Positions 23,021-31,272 of a stretch of 34,450 nucleotides of DNA are shown piece after piece. A program made the position numbers and the translations under genes. Numbering within the stretch: the stretch's first letter is position 1; each line of letters starts with the position of its first letter. The stretch spans positions 1 to 34,450 of the forward strand of contig CAAFUF010000021.1 of NCBI GenBank assembly GCA_900766135.1, read 5' to 3'. Origin of the DNA: Paenibacillaceae bacterium. GTDB taxonomy: Bacteria > Bacillota > Bacilli > Paenibacillales > Paenibacillaceae. The notes beneath the pieces were generated by a model that saw only the letters and a list, made by a program, of their open reading frames with translations, had not been told where the DNA came from and did no database searches.

Positions 23021-24496
23021 ATGCCGATCGATCTGGGACCGCCGGGATCGGAACGAGCGGGTATCGCCCAGGCCCCGGCGGTATTTATCGAAGACATGCA
23101 CCGGCACTTGGGCGACAGTGCCGATATCGTTTATCGGCAAATGATGGTGGGTCACTCCCGTTCCGTCGTCGTGTTCGTCGAAGGGATGGCGGAACCTCGC
23201 CACTTGATCGAAGCGATGATGGAGAATGATCATCCGCCCGGAGACCAGGAAGAACGGTCGCCAGCCGATCACTTGAGGTTTCTGCGGGAGCGGATGATCC
23301 CGTTTGGCCAGGTGGCGGAAGTCGGCTCCTATGCGGATGCGTCCGCCAAGCTCCTGTCCGGCGACACGATTGTTTATGTCGAAGGTGCCCCGCTGATGTT
23401 GAGCGTCGGAACGCGCAAACTGAAGCAACGCGGCGTGGAAGAATCCACCTCGCAATCGGTGGTTCGCGGGCCTCGGGAAGGTTTTAACGAATCGCTGCGG
23501 GACAATACCGCGTTGGTTCGGAGAAGGATCCAGAACCCGAGGTTGCGTCTGGAGCAGAGAAAGCTCGGCGAGAAGACGCAAACCGACGTGGCCGTGATGT
23601 ATTTGGAAGGAACCGTCGATTCCGAGGTGCTGGAGGCGCTGCGAAAAAAGCTGGACGAGATCAAACTCGACAGCGTGCTGGAAAGCAATTATATCGAGGA
23701 GATGATTCAGGACCGGCATTACTCCCCGTTTCCGACGGTTTACAATTCGGAGCGTCCCGACGTCATCGCCTCGGCGATCCTGGAGGGGCGGATCGCGATT
23801 TTCGTGGAAGGCACGCCATTTGTCCTGGTGGTTCCGGCGTTGTTTGCGCAATTTTTTCAATCCAGCGAGGATTATTACCAGCGTGGCGATTTTGCCAGCT
23901 TGGTTCGTCTTTTGCGCTATCTCTGCTTCGGCATCGCGTTGCTGACGCCTTCAGTGTATATCGCAATCACTACCTTTCACCAGGAGATGATTCCCACCAA
24001 TTTGTTGATGAGTCTGATCGGACAGCGGGAGGGAGTACCGTTTCCGGCATTCTTCGAAGCCCTGATCATGGAGATCACTTTTGAAATTTTGCGGGAGGCG
24101 GGCATCCGACTTCCGAAATCGATTGGCCAATCGGTTTCCATCGTGGGGACGCTGGTCATCGGCCAAGCGGCCGTGGAAGCGGGGCTTGTCTCCGCCGCCA
24201 TGGTCATCGTCGTATCCATCACCGCGATCGCCAACTTTGCGCTGCCGGCCTTTAATGTCGGTATTTCCGCGCGTATGCTGCGTTTCATCCTAATGGGAGT
24301 TGCGGCGTCTTTCGGTTTGTACGGGATCATTATCTCCATGATCGTGCTGGGATTGCATTTGTGCAGCTTGGAGTCGTTGGGAGTCCCTTATATGACTTCG
24401 ATTGCCCCGTTTCGTTGGAAGGCCCAGAAGGATACGTTGCTGCGGTTGCCCCGGCGGACGGCGAAAAAATTTTTTGAACGGGATGGTCGGCCGTGA
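23021..24496 (+). CDS. Spore germination receptor A subunit (GerA/GerKA family)
   Basis: A 492-aa inner-membrane protein of the germinant receptor. A long N-terminal soluble region (to about residue 270) includes DVAVMYLEGTVD, SNYIEEMIQD and the conserved SERPDVIASAILEGRIAIFVEGTPFVL segment. Membrane segments follow, including LLRYLCFGIALLTPSVYIA, HQEMIPTNLL, FEALIMEITFEILREAG and IVGTLVIGQAAVEAGLVS. I choose ATG 23021 behind GTGGGGA; the frame is open further upstream without a better start. It is the first gene of an A-C-D-B operon. The germinant cannot be deduced. Confidence 0.94.
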   Translation: MPIDLGPPGSERAGIAQAPAVFIEDMHRHLGDSADIVYRQMMVGHSRSVVVFVEGMAEPRHLIEAMMENDHPPGDQEERSPADHLRFLRERMIPFGQVAEVGSYADASAKLLSGDTIVYVEGAPLMLSVGTRKLKQRGVEESTSQSVVRGPREGFNESLRDNTALVRRRIQNPRLRLEQRKLGEKTQTDVAVMYLEGTVDSEVLEALRKKLDEIKLDSVLESNYIEEMIQDRHYSPFPTVYNSERPDVIASAILEGRIAIFVEGTPFVLVVPALFAQFFQSSEDYYQRGDFASLVRLLRYLCFGIALLTPSVYIAITTFHQEMIPTNLLMSLIGQREGVPFPAFFEALIMEITFEILREAGIRLPKSIGQSVSIVGTLVIGQAAVEAGLVSAAMVIVVSITAIANFALPAFNVGISARMLRFILMGVAASFGLYGIIISMIVLGLHLCSLESLGVPYMTSIAPFRWKAQKDTLLRLPRRTAKKFFERDGRP

Positions 24497-25701
24497 GGGA
24501 ACGAATCGTAATTGCGGCACTCCTAATCGCGGGTTTAGCCATATTGCCCGGGTGCTGGAGCAAAAAGGAGCTCAACGAGCTGGCGGTGGTGATGGCGCTT
24601 GGGATCGATCGGGATCGGGAGGGATACGCGGTATCCGCACAGGTCATGAATTCGAGCGAGGTCGGCTCCCAGCAGCGGAGCTCCATCGGAAGTTCGCCGG
24701 TGGTTACCTATACGGCGGTAGGGAAGACGATTCCCGATGCGCTCCAGCGCATGTTGGAAGTGACCCCGCGCCTGCTGTATTTATCCCATGTGCGCGTCCT
24801 TGTCTTCGGCGAGGACATGGCCCGCCAGGGCGTAAGCGACGCTATGGACTTCATCTCACGCAACCGCCAGCTGCGCACGGATTTTTACCTGCTGGTTGCA
24901 AAAGGCATGAAGGCCTCGGACATCCTCCAGGTGGTGACTCCCTTTGAACATATTCCTGCCAACTCGCTGTATTCCTCCATTCTGGTCTCCAATAAAAAGT
25001 CGGCGGCCATGGGGCGGATCACACTCCGGCAATTTATCACCGAGTTGGACAGCAGCGGCTCCAATCCCGTTTTGTCAGGCGTTGAGGTTCGAGGCCCCCG
25101 GCAAACCGGGAACGACTTGGACAACGTTAGACGAATCAAGCCGGATACTATACTGAAACACGCGGGATTGGCCGTATTCGTGAAAGATCGCCTCGTCGGT
25201 TGGCTGGGCGAGTCCGGCAGCAAATCGATCAACTACGTATTGAATGAAGTGGAGATGACTGCGGGGAATGTGCCTTGCCCGAAAGGAGGCGTTGTTGGCG
25301 TGGAAATTACGCATGCAGACAGCGCGTTTGACGTCAAGCTGGCGCAGGACGGACGTCCCGAATTTTTGGTGCGACTGAGGCTGGAAGCGAATGTCAACGC
25401 GGTGCAATGCGATTTGGATTTAAGTAAGCCTTCGGCCGTGGAGGACATTGAAAAAGGTCTGGCCAACAAATTGGCGACGAATGTGGAGCGGAATATCGGC
25501 GAGGTCCAGCGGAAATACGGGGCCGATATTTTTGGACTAGGTGAAGCGCTGCACCGTAAGTATCCGAAGGTGTGGAACAAATACAGGGGCCATTGGGAGG
25601 ACCACTTTCGCACGATGAAGGTGCGGGTTCATTCCGAGGTAGCGATCCGCCATATCGGCTCGATCGTCCTCCCCGAGAGAAGGGAGATGGAGCTTCGTTG
25701 A
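24493..25701 (+). CDS. Spore germination receptor C subunit (GerAC-type lipoprotein)
   Basis: A 402-aa lipoprotein. The signal peptide ends in the lipobox LPGC (Cys21), followed by WSKKELNELAVVMALGIDRD, the usual GerC start. Conserved internal segments include LLYLSHVRVLVFGEDMARQG, SAAMGRITLRQF and the C-terminal KYGADIFGLGEALHRKYPK...W. It is expected on the outer face of the spore inner membrane with the A and B subunits. GTG 24493 overlaps the stop of the A gene (GTGA). Confidence 0.94.
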   Translation: MRERIVIAALLIAGLAILPGCWSKKELNELAVVMALGIDRDREGYAVSAQVMNSSEVGSQQRSSIGSSPVVTYTAVGKTIPDALQRMLEVTPRLLYLSHVRVLVFGEDMARQGVSDAMDFISRNRQLRTDFYLLVAKGMKASDILQVVTPFEHIPANSLYSSILVSNKKSAAMGRITLRQFITELDSSGSNPVLSGVEVRGPRQTGNDLDNVRRIKPDTILKHAGLAVFVKDRLVGWLGESGSKSINYVLNEVEMTAGNVPCPKGGVVGVEITHADSAFDVKLAQDGRPEFLVRLRLEANVNAVQCDLDLSKPSAVEDIEKGLANKLATNVERNIGEVQRKYGADIFGLGEALHRKYPKVWNKYRGHWEDHFRTMKVRVHSEVAIRHIGSIVLPERREMELR

Positions 25702-25919
25702 ACTTGAAGCTGGCCATATTGCTGTTGCTGGTGGCAGCCGGGGTTGCCGCAACGCCGAACTTACTGAAATTACGGTCTAAACGGGATCTCCTCGTTTTTA
25801 GCTTTATTTGGGGGATAGCTGTGGCCGGCGTGCTGAACGACCTGGCCGAAGGCCCCGAGCTCAGGCCGCTCGATTGGGTTCGAGCCGCCATGGCGCCGCT
25901 CGGCTTTTTGAATCCCTGA
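25698..25919 (+). CDS. Small D-subunit-like membrane protein of the germination receptor
   Basis: A 73-aa protein starting at TTG 25698, which overlaps the GerC stop (TTGA). Two hydrophobic segments (LAILLLLVAAGVAA and LLVFSFIWGIAVAGVL) are joined by a short basic loop (KLRSKRD). Two-segment D subunits of about 70-80 aa are known from ger operons such as gerK of B. subtilis and gerU/gerVB of B. megaterium. I base the call on size, topology and position, not on specific residues. Confidence 0.78.
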   Translation: MNLKLAILLLLVAAGVAATPNLLKLRSKRDLLVFSFIWGIAVAGVLNDLAEGPELRPLDWVRAAMAPLGFLNP

Positions 25920-25946
25920 CACTTGTTCAAAGTTGGGAGCGATCCA

Positions 25947-27053
25947 ATGAGACCTAAACACATCTCTCCAAGACAAATGTTCATATTCACGTTTGGATTG
26001 ACCGTCGGGACGTCCATCCTCGTCACCCCGGCGGGCCTGGCCCATACGGCCAGGGAGGACGCCTGGATCGCTTCCCTGCTCAGCTTATTGATCAATCTGG
26101 CCATGGTTGTTTTGTATATCGTCCTAGCGCGTCTTTATCCCGGGAAAACGTTGTTCGAGATTAACGAAGCGATCCTGGGAAAATGGCCGGGCAAATTGCT
26201 TTCGCTGCTCTATCTGTTCTATTTCCTGATTCTGACGGGAACGCTGCTGGGGAATCTCGGTTTTTTCCTGTCCAGCGAATTGCTGCCTGAAACGCCGATC
26301 GAAGCAACTCAAATCTTGTTCCTGACGGCGGCGGTGGTGTGCGCCCGGTTGGGTACGGTCGTTTTGGCAAGGTTCGGCGAATTGGTGTTTCCCTGGATTA
26401 TGTTGCTATTTCTGATTCTTGTATTGGCCCTGCTGCCGCAGGTTGAATGGAACCATATCAAGCCCGTCATGGAAGACGGGTTCCCGCCCGTGATCCGCGC
26501 CGGAGTTCATTCCGCGATGTTCCAGGAATCGGTCGTCCTGCTCATATTCTTGCCGTTGGTTAAGGAGAAAAAAAGCGGGGAGGCCGGTCTGTTGGGCGGC
26601 ACATTGCTCGGAGGGTTGGCGCTTGCCGTCATCGTGCTGCTCGGCGTGCTGGTGTTGGGCATCGAGCAGGCCGAAAACGCCACGTTCCCAACGTTCGCCT
26701 TAGCCAAAACGATCCAGGTCGGAAACTTTTTTCAGCGCGTGGAGGTCATTTTGATTACGATTTGGATCTTGACGTTTTTTGTGAAGATTTCCCTGCTGTT
26801 CCATTCGATCTTAATCGGATTGGGAAGCGTGTTCGGGTTGCGCGACCCGCGTTTGTTGATCCTCCCCTTGGCGGTGCTGTTTATGCTGGTTGCTTGGCAT
26901 ACGTACATCAATACGGTTTATGTGACCGATATCATCCAGCGGGTTTGGGCCGGATACGCGATGCTGCACCTCCTGTTGGTTCCGTTAGCGCTTTGGGTGA
27001 TCGGTTATGTCCGAAGCCGGATCCGTAAAGGGGTTGACGATGAGGTGCGCTAA
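25947..27053 (+). CDS. Spore germination receptor B subunit (GerB, APC superfamily)
   Basis: A 368-aa polytopic membrane protein with about ten hydrophobic segments. The start ISPRQMFIFTFGLTVGTSIL is the typical GerB opening, followed by ARLYPGKTLFEINEAILGKW, and a charged C-terminus (RSRIRKGVDDEVR). This subunit is thought to bind the germinant. ATG 25947 follows GGGAG by 7 nt; a start 8 residues earlier is possible. It is last in the operon; the order A-C-D-B differs from the A-B-C order of B. subtilis gerA. Confidence 0.93.
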   Translation: MRPKHISPRQMFIFTFGLTVGTSILVTPAGLAHTAREDAWIASLLSLLINLAMVVLYIVLARLYPGKTLFEINEAILGKWPGKLLSLLYLFYFLILTGTLLGNLGFFLSSELLPETPIEATQILFLTAAVVCARLGTVVLARFGELVFPWIMLLFLILVLALLPQVEWNHIKPVMEDGFPPVIRAGVHSAMFQESVVLLIFLPLVKEKKSGEAGLLGGTLLGGLALAVIVLLGVLVLGIEQAENATFPTFALAKTIQVGNFFQRVEVILITIWILTFFVKISLLFHSILIGLGSVFGLRDPRLLILPLAVLFMLVAWHTYINTVYVTDIIQRVWAGYAMLHLLLVPLALWVIGYVRSRIRKGVDDEVR

Positions 27054-27115
27054 ACGCTTGGCGGCATCCTTGGGGCCCTGGCTCCTACAGTGGAGTCGGG
27101 GTTTTGCTTTGAAGC

Positions 27116-27146
27116 ACAAATAAGGGCATGAAATGCCCTTATTTGT
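27116..27146. terminator. Perfect hairpin between convergent genes
   Basis: ACAAATAAGGGCAT (27116-27129), loop GAA, ATGCCCTTATTTGT (27133-27146): a 14-bp perfect stem lying between the ger operon and the convergent oxidoreductase. It has no T tract beyond TTATTTGT, so it may act as a weak bidirectional terminator or RNA-end stabiliser. The rest of the 27054-27235 gap holds only T-rich tracts. Confidence 0.55.
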
Positions 27147-27235
27147 AATGCGTCAAACGAATCTATAGCGGTAAACCCGCCTCCGTTTTTTATTTTTGCT
27201 ATCCCCAATAAAGCTTTTTTAGCGTAAGGGTTTCC

Positions 27236-28339
27236 TTAATCCAGCGTGTACGGCGTAAGGTTCGTCGGCAATGCAGCCGGCGGCGTGCAAGTGCTTTGCA
27301 TCTCATAGAAGCAGCCCGCATCGGAAGCGTCGTGGAAGCCCCACATCGCCTCCAGCACGTGGTAGGCGAGCTCGCCGCTGGCGCGGTGCGGCCGGCCGTG
27401 CAGCAAGGCGCTGGCCATGTCGGCCGGGCCGATGCCTCGGCTGTTCTCGGCGTAGCCGGGAAGCAGGGGCACCTCGGTCCAGGCTTCCTCGCCGATCCGG
27501 CGCAGCTTCACCGGGCCGCCGAAGGAATTGGGATCGGGCACGAGCAAGGTGCCTTCCGTTCCGTGAATTTCGATCGGCGGCAGCGTGCTGCCGCCGAAAA
27601 TATCGAAGCTGGTGGTCAACGTCCCGATGGCCCCTTGCGCAAATTCCAGCGTGCCCGTGACATGGGTCGGTATTTCGACTTCAATCGTTTGCCCGTACTT
27701 TTTCTCGCTGGTAATCGTACGCCGGTCCAGCGCCTTGCCGGTCATGCCGGCGATCCGCTGGATCGGACCCAGCAGTTGGATCAGTGCCGTTAGATAGTAA
27801 GGGCCCATATCGAACATTGGCCCGCCGCCCTTGGCATAATAAAATTCCGGGTCAGGATGCCAAAATTCATGGCCGCGGCTCATCATGAACGCTGCCGCCG
27901 AAACGGGACGGCCGATCGCGCCATCCTGAATCAGCTTCAGCGCCGTCTGGATTCCGGCGCCGAAGAACGTCTCCGGCGCGCTGCCGACCATAAGCCCGCT
28001 GCGGCGTGCAGCTTCGAGGACGGTCTTTCCTTCCTCGCGGGTCACGGCGAGCGGCTTCTCCACGTAAACATGTTTGCCGGCCTCCAACGCTTTCAGGCAA
28101 ACTTCGGCATGTGCCGCCGGAATCGTCAGGTTGATCACGATCTGAATGTCGGGATCCTGCAACAGCTCTTCAACGGAGCAGGCCCGGGAGATGTGATATC
28201 GTTCGGCTTGCTCCCGCGCCCGGTTGACGTCGAGATCGGCGCAGGCCACGAGATCAAGCGCCTCGAACTTCGCGCAATTTTCCATGTAGATGCCGCTGAT
28301 TTTGCCGCAGCCGATAATGCCTACCTTGATCTTGTCCAT
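27236..28339 (-). CDS. Gfo/Idh/MocA family oxidoreductase
   Basis: A 367-aa NAD(P)-dependent sugar dehydrogenase-type protein. The Rossmann motif is VGIIGCGKISGIY (5-17), followed by the family signature YVEKPLAVT (about 94-102) and MFDMGPYYL in the C-terminal domain. Members oxidise sugar or cyclitol hydroxyls; the substrate is unknown. I start at ATG 28339, behind GGGGGAC; its first base overlaps the stop of the thuA-like gene (TAATG), so the two are translationally coupled. Pairing of a ThuA-like protein with this family recalls ThuA/ThuB of trehalose oxidation in rhizobia. Confidence 0.92.
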   Translation of the reverse strand: MDKIKVGIIGCGKISGIYMENCAKFEALDLVACADLDVNRAREQAERYHISRACSVEELLQDPDIQIVINLTIPAAHAEVCLKALEAGKHVYVEKPLAVTREEGKTVLEAARRSGLMVGSAPETFFGAGIQTALKLIQDGAIGRPVSAAAFMMSRGHEFWHPDPEFYYAKGGGPMFDMGPYYLTALIQLLGPIQRIAGMTGKALDRRTITSEKKYGQTIEVEIPTHVTGTLEFAQGAIGTLTTSFDIFGGSTLPPIEIHGTEGTLLVPDPNSFGGPVKLRRIGEEAWTEVPLLPGYAENSRGIGPADMASALLHGRPHRASGELAYHVLEAMWGFHDASDAGCFYEMQSTCTPPAALPTNLTPYTLD

Positions 28340-29070
28340 TATTGGCTGTCCCCCATGCCCGTGTAATTGTTCTGGCTCTGCACATGGCCGCCTTGCGATG
28401 CCAAGGCAAGCTTCTTGCCTTCTGCTGCCCACAGCATCCCGCGGGTCATCATTTCCTTCACCTGCGGCAGGTCGACGATATCGGCATGATGCCCCAGCGA
28501 ATTATAGTACACTCTTCCGACGCCCCAGCGTTTTGTCCATACGACGGGCATATCGACCGGTTTGTTCAGGCGGTGAGGGCCGTCGACGACCGGGAAGCGG
28601 GTGGTGGCCAGCACCTCGACCGCGGGATCGACATGCAAGTAATACTGCTCCGTCCGGACGCGGAAGTCTTCGATTCCTTCCACAAGGGGGCTGGAATTGG
28701 CGATGATTTCGACCTTGTAGTCGACTCCGTCGTTGCCCGGGTGGGCGACCCATTGTCCGCCGGTCATAAATTGCCAATCGACGTTGTTTCGAAACGAATC
28801 ACACATCCCGCCGTGGCAGCCGGCCAGGCCAGTTCCCGCCTGTACCGCCGCTGACACGTTATTCACCAGTTCCTGAGCGATGGTTCCCATCGTCCACACC
28901 GGTACGATCAAATCAAGTCCAAGCAGCTTTTCCGCATCGGCATAAGCCTCCAGGGTATCGGAGACCTCCACCTCAAATGCATGCTCTCGCAGAGCGCCGG
29001 CGAAGATCCCGGCCACCTGTTCCGGCTCGTGTCCATCCCAGCCGCCCCAGACGATTAATGCTTTTTTCAT
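28339..29070 (-). CDS. thuA: ThuA-like protein
   Basis: A 243-aa ThuA/class I glutamine-amidotransferase-like fold protein. The start KKALIVWGGWDGHEPEQVAGIF, the GLAGCHGGMCDSFRNNVDWQF segment and the late RVYYNSLGHHADIVD are typical. ThuA of Sinorhizobium takes part in trehalose use through 3-keto sugars; here the substrate is unknown. ATG 29070 follows AAGGA. It is upstream of and coupled to the Gfo/Idh/MocA gene. A repeat unit begins 28 bp upstream of its start, so its promoter may lie within the repeats. Confidence 0.9.
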   Translation of the reverse strand: MKKALIVWGGWDGHEPEQVAGIFAGALREHAFEVEVSDTLEAYADAEKLLGLDLIVPVWTMGTIAQELVNNVSAAVQAGTGLAGCHGGMCDSFRNNVDWQFMTGGQWVAHPGNDGVDYKVEIIANSSPLVEGIEDFRVRTEQYYLHVDPAVEVLATTRFPVVDGPHRLNKPVDMPVVWTKRWGVGRVYYNSLGHHADIVDLPQVKEMMTRGMLWAAEGKKLALASQGGHVQSQNNYTGMGDSQ

Positions 29071-29097
29071 CTCATTTTCCTTCTCTCTTATAAGAGT

Positions 29098-29362
29098 GTT
29101 CAAAAAGTCATCTTCGGATCACGAAGCTGTTACATAGAAGAGGATTCGGCATCGAAATTTGAATTCAGCCGGGCCATCCGTTGCTCACGTAGGCTCCACC
29201 TACGCTGCGCTACTCTGTCCCTAAGCTTCATCCAACCTTCTCGGTGCGCCAAACCCGACTTTTTGAACTCCGACTAAGAAGGATGTTCAAAAAGTCATCT
29301 TCGGATCACGAAGCTGTTACATAGAAGAGGATTCTGCATCGAATCTTGAATTCAGCCGGGCC
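29098..29362. repeat. MITE-like repeat, one complete and one partial tandem unit
   Basis: The complete unit spans 29098-29268 (171 bp) with perfect 12-bp terminal inverted repeats GTTCAAAAAGTC/GACTTTTTGAAC and an inner CGTAG-CTACG hairpin. After 16 bp a second unit starts (29285) and is cut after CAGCCGGGCC at 29362. The same tandem order (end of one unit, about 16 bp, start of the next) is seen at 1-190. Confidence 0.75.
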
Positions 29363-29383
29363 GTCATCGGTACTTTGAGCTGG

Positions 29384-29568
29384 CTAACGGACACCAGAGA
29401 CGTTAATGATCTTCATTGGAGTAGCAGCAAATTCTAACGGACCGAGGAGACCTTATTTCGGATAAACGCAGCTTCATGGACGCTATATGAGCCCAATAAG
29501 GTCTCTGGGGTCCGTTACAGCGGGAAATAGCCGGGAAATGGCCCGATAAGGTCTCTACGGTCCGTTAG
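29384..29568. repeat. Four copies of a 24-bp TAACGGAC...GGTCTC motif
   Basis: TAACGGAC followed by GAGAC(C)TTATT-type sequence occurs at 29384 and 29434. The reverse complement (AATAAGGTCTCTGGGGTCCG type) occurs at 29495 and 29545. Two copies face two copies, with 50-bp spacing inside each pair, so the block is a large imperfect inverted repeat. No coding potential. Confidence 0.6.
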
Positions 29569-29575
29569 ATCCCCG

Positions 29576-29840
29576 GGTGGGCCGGTCATAGACTCTCCGA
29601 TGGAGTCCCGCAATACGGTGTTAATCCCCTCGGGTTAGGTTGCATTCGGTCATAGACTCCAAGGGAGGGGGCTTACTCCGGTCATAGACTCTCCGGTGAA
29701 GCCCGCAATACGGTGTTAACCCCTCGGGTCAGGCTGCATTCGGTCATAGGCCTCCCGGGTGGGCCGGTCATAGACTCTCCGGTGGAGCCGCAATACGATG
29801 TTAACCCCTCGGGTCAGGCTGCATTCGGTCATAGGCCCCT
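29576..29840. repeat. Imperfect tandem repeat, about 86-96 bp period
   Basis: Units begin GGTCATAGACTCTCCG at 29584, 29680 and 29766, and continue with CCGCAATACGGTGTTAACCC and CCTCGGGTCAGGCTGCATTC. Partial copies (GGTCATAGACTCC at 29648; GGTCATAGG at 29741 and 29827) lie between. Units are about 90% alike where complete. From 29841 to 29976 only related GC-rich fragments are seen. No coding frame is credible. Confidence 0.65.
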
Positions 29841-29976
29841 CGGTCGGGCTGCATTCCGCTAATAGCCCCTCGGAATGGGGCCCCATATCCGGCGGCTAGG
29901 CCCGCGGGTATGGCCCTATTTCCGTCGGAGGCACGCCACCGGGCAAAGTCACCGGAACGGCCGTACCGGTTCAAGG

Positions 29977-31137
29977 TTACATTTCCGAGATGTCGACCCA
30001 ACGCCGTTCCGCGACCGAGCGCTCGACCGCTTCCAGCACCGCCTGGCATTGTACGCCTTCGCGGAAGCTCGGCACCGGCTGGCGGCCTTCGTGGATGGCC
30101 GAAGTCAGTTCAAGCATCTCGTGCGTGAACGTGTGCTCGAACCCGATCGTGTGCCCCGGCGGCCACCAAGCCTCGGCGTAGGCATGCGCCGGATCGGTTG
30201 CAAGCACGCGCCGGAAGCCCTGGACATCGGCTTCGTCGGAGGTAAAGTACACCTCGAGCTCGTTCATCCGCTCGAAATCGAATTTCACGCTCCCGAGACT
30301 GCCGTTGATTTCGAAAGCGTTGGTCGAGCGGTGGCCGGCGGCGAACCGGGTCGCTTCAAAGCTGCCCAGCGCACCGTTCTCGAACCGGGCCAGGAACAGC
30401 GTGGCGTCGTCGACCGTCACCGGTCCCTTCGGCGCATCTGCGCTGCTTTTGGCGCTAAGGCCTGTCATATTTTCGGCCAGCGGCCGCTCTTTGATAAACG
30501 TCTCGCTCATGCCGATGACTTCGCGAATATCCCCGACCAAATAGTGGGCAAGGTCGATCAAGTGCGCGCCGAGGTCGCCGTGGGACCCCGAGCCGGCAAC
30601 GTCCTTTTGCAGCCGCCAGACGAGCGGGAAGGACGGATCAAGAATCCAGTCCTGCAGGAACCAGGCCCGGAAATGGTAGATCTGCCCCAAACGGCCGCTC
30701 TGTACCAACTCCTTGGCCAGCCTGACTGCCGGCGAGAAGCGGTAGTTGAAGCCGACCATATGGGCAACGCCGGCCGCCTCGGCCGCATCAAGCATCTCGC
30801 GGGCATCCTTTAATGTAAGCGCTAACGGTTTCTCGCAAAAAATATGCTTGCCCGCCCGGGCCGCCGCAAGCGCAATTTCTTTGTGGGCGTCGCTTGGCGC
30901 ATTGATGTCGATCAGGTCGATATCGTCCCTGGCGACGAGCTCCCGCCAATCCGTGACGATTTCGCGCCAACCCAGGTGATTCGCCGCCTCTTGCACCGCT
31001 TCTTCATTGCGGCCGCACAATACGGCCATCTCCGGCTTTAAGGCACCGGGAAAAAACATCGGCAGCGCCCGATAAGCGTTGCTGTGGGCTTTGCCCATAA
31101 ACTTGTAACCGATCATTCCGACACGCAGCGGGTTCAT
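29977..31137 (-). CDS. Gfo/Idh/MocA family oxidoreductase
   Basis: A 386-aa member of the same superfamily as the gene at 27236 but clearly distinct. The nucleotide loop is GMIGYKFMGKAHSNAY (7-22), where YKF replaces the usual GxG centre. The signature FCEKPLALT and the substrate-domain GSHGDLGAHLIDLAHYL follow. ATG 31137 is preceded by GGAGG at the right distance; a longer start is less likely. The neighbouring AraC regulator and the ThuA-like/oxidoreductase pair suggest a sugar or polyol oxidation cluster (inference). Confidence 0.93.
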   Translation of the reverse strand: MNPLRVGMIGYKFMGKAHSNAYRALPMFFPGALKPEMAVLCGRNEEAVQEAANHLGWREIVTDWRELVARDDIDLIDINAPSDAHKEIALAAARAGKHIFCEKPLALTLKDAREMLDAAEAAGVAHMVGFNYRFSPAVRLAKELVQSGRLGQIYHFRAWFLQDWILDPSFPLVWRLQKDVAGSGSHGDLGAHLIDLAHYLVGDIREVIGMSETFIKERPLAENMTGLSAKSSADAPKGPVTVDDATLFLARFENGALGSFEATRFAAGHRSTNAFEINGSLGSVKFDFERMNELEVYFTSDEADVQGFRRVLATDPAHAYAEAWWPPGHTIGFEHTFTHEMLELTSAIHEGRQPVPSFREGVQCQAVLEAVERSVAERRWVDISEM

Positions 31138-31272
31138 CGAATTCCTCCGTTTCGCGGGTGATGAATTGCTCTTCATTCAAGAATCATTATAGATAGAATC
31201 CCCCGATATCGCTCGCCAGTTTATGCGGAATCCTGGACAAAATATGCGTTTTCTCACTTTTGCGGGAATCGT

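Noticed and set aside
22835..23860. Long minus-strand open frame (341 aa) opposite the ger A gene
   Set aside because: The plus strand encodes a clear GerA-family protein; the antisense frame is open because of GC-rich codons and has no recognisable domain. The same holds for long frames opposite the S1 gene (1953-2939), RNase J (8374-9291), the ger C/B genes (25394-26104) and the oxidoreductase (29875-30813, plus strand).
29576..29840. CRISPR array
   Set aside because: Repeats are about 90 bp, imperfect and directly tandem, without short identical repeats and unique spacers, and no cas genes are near.
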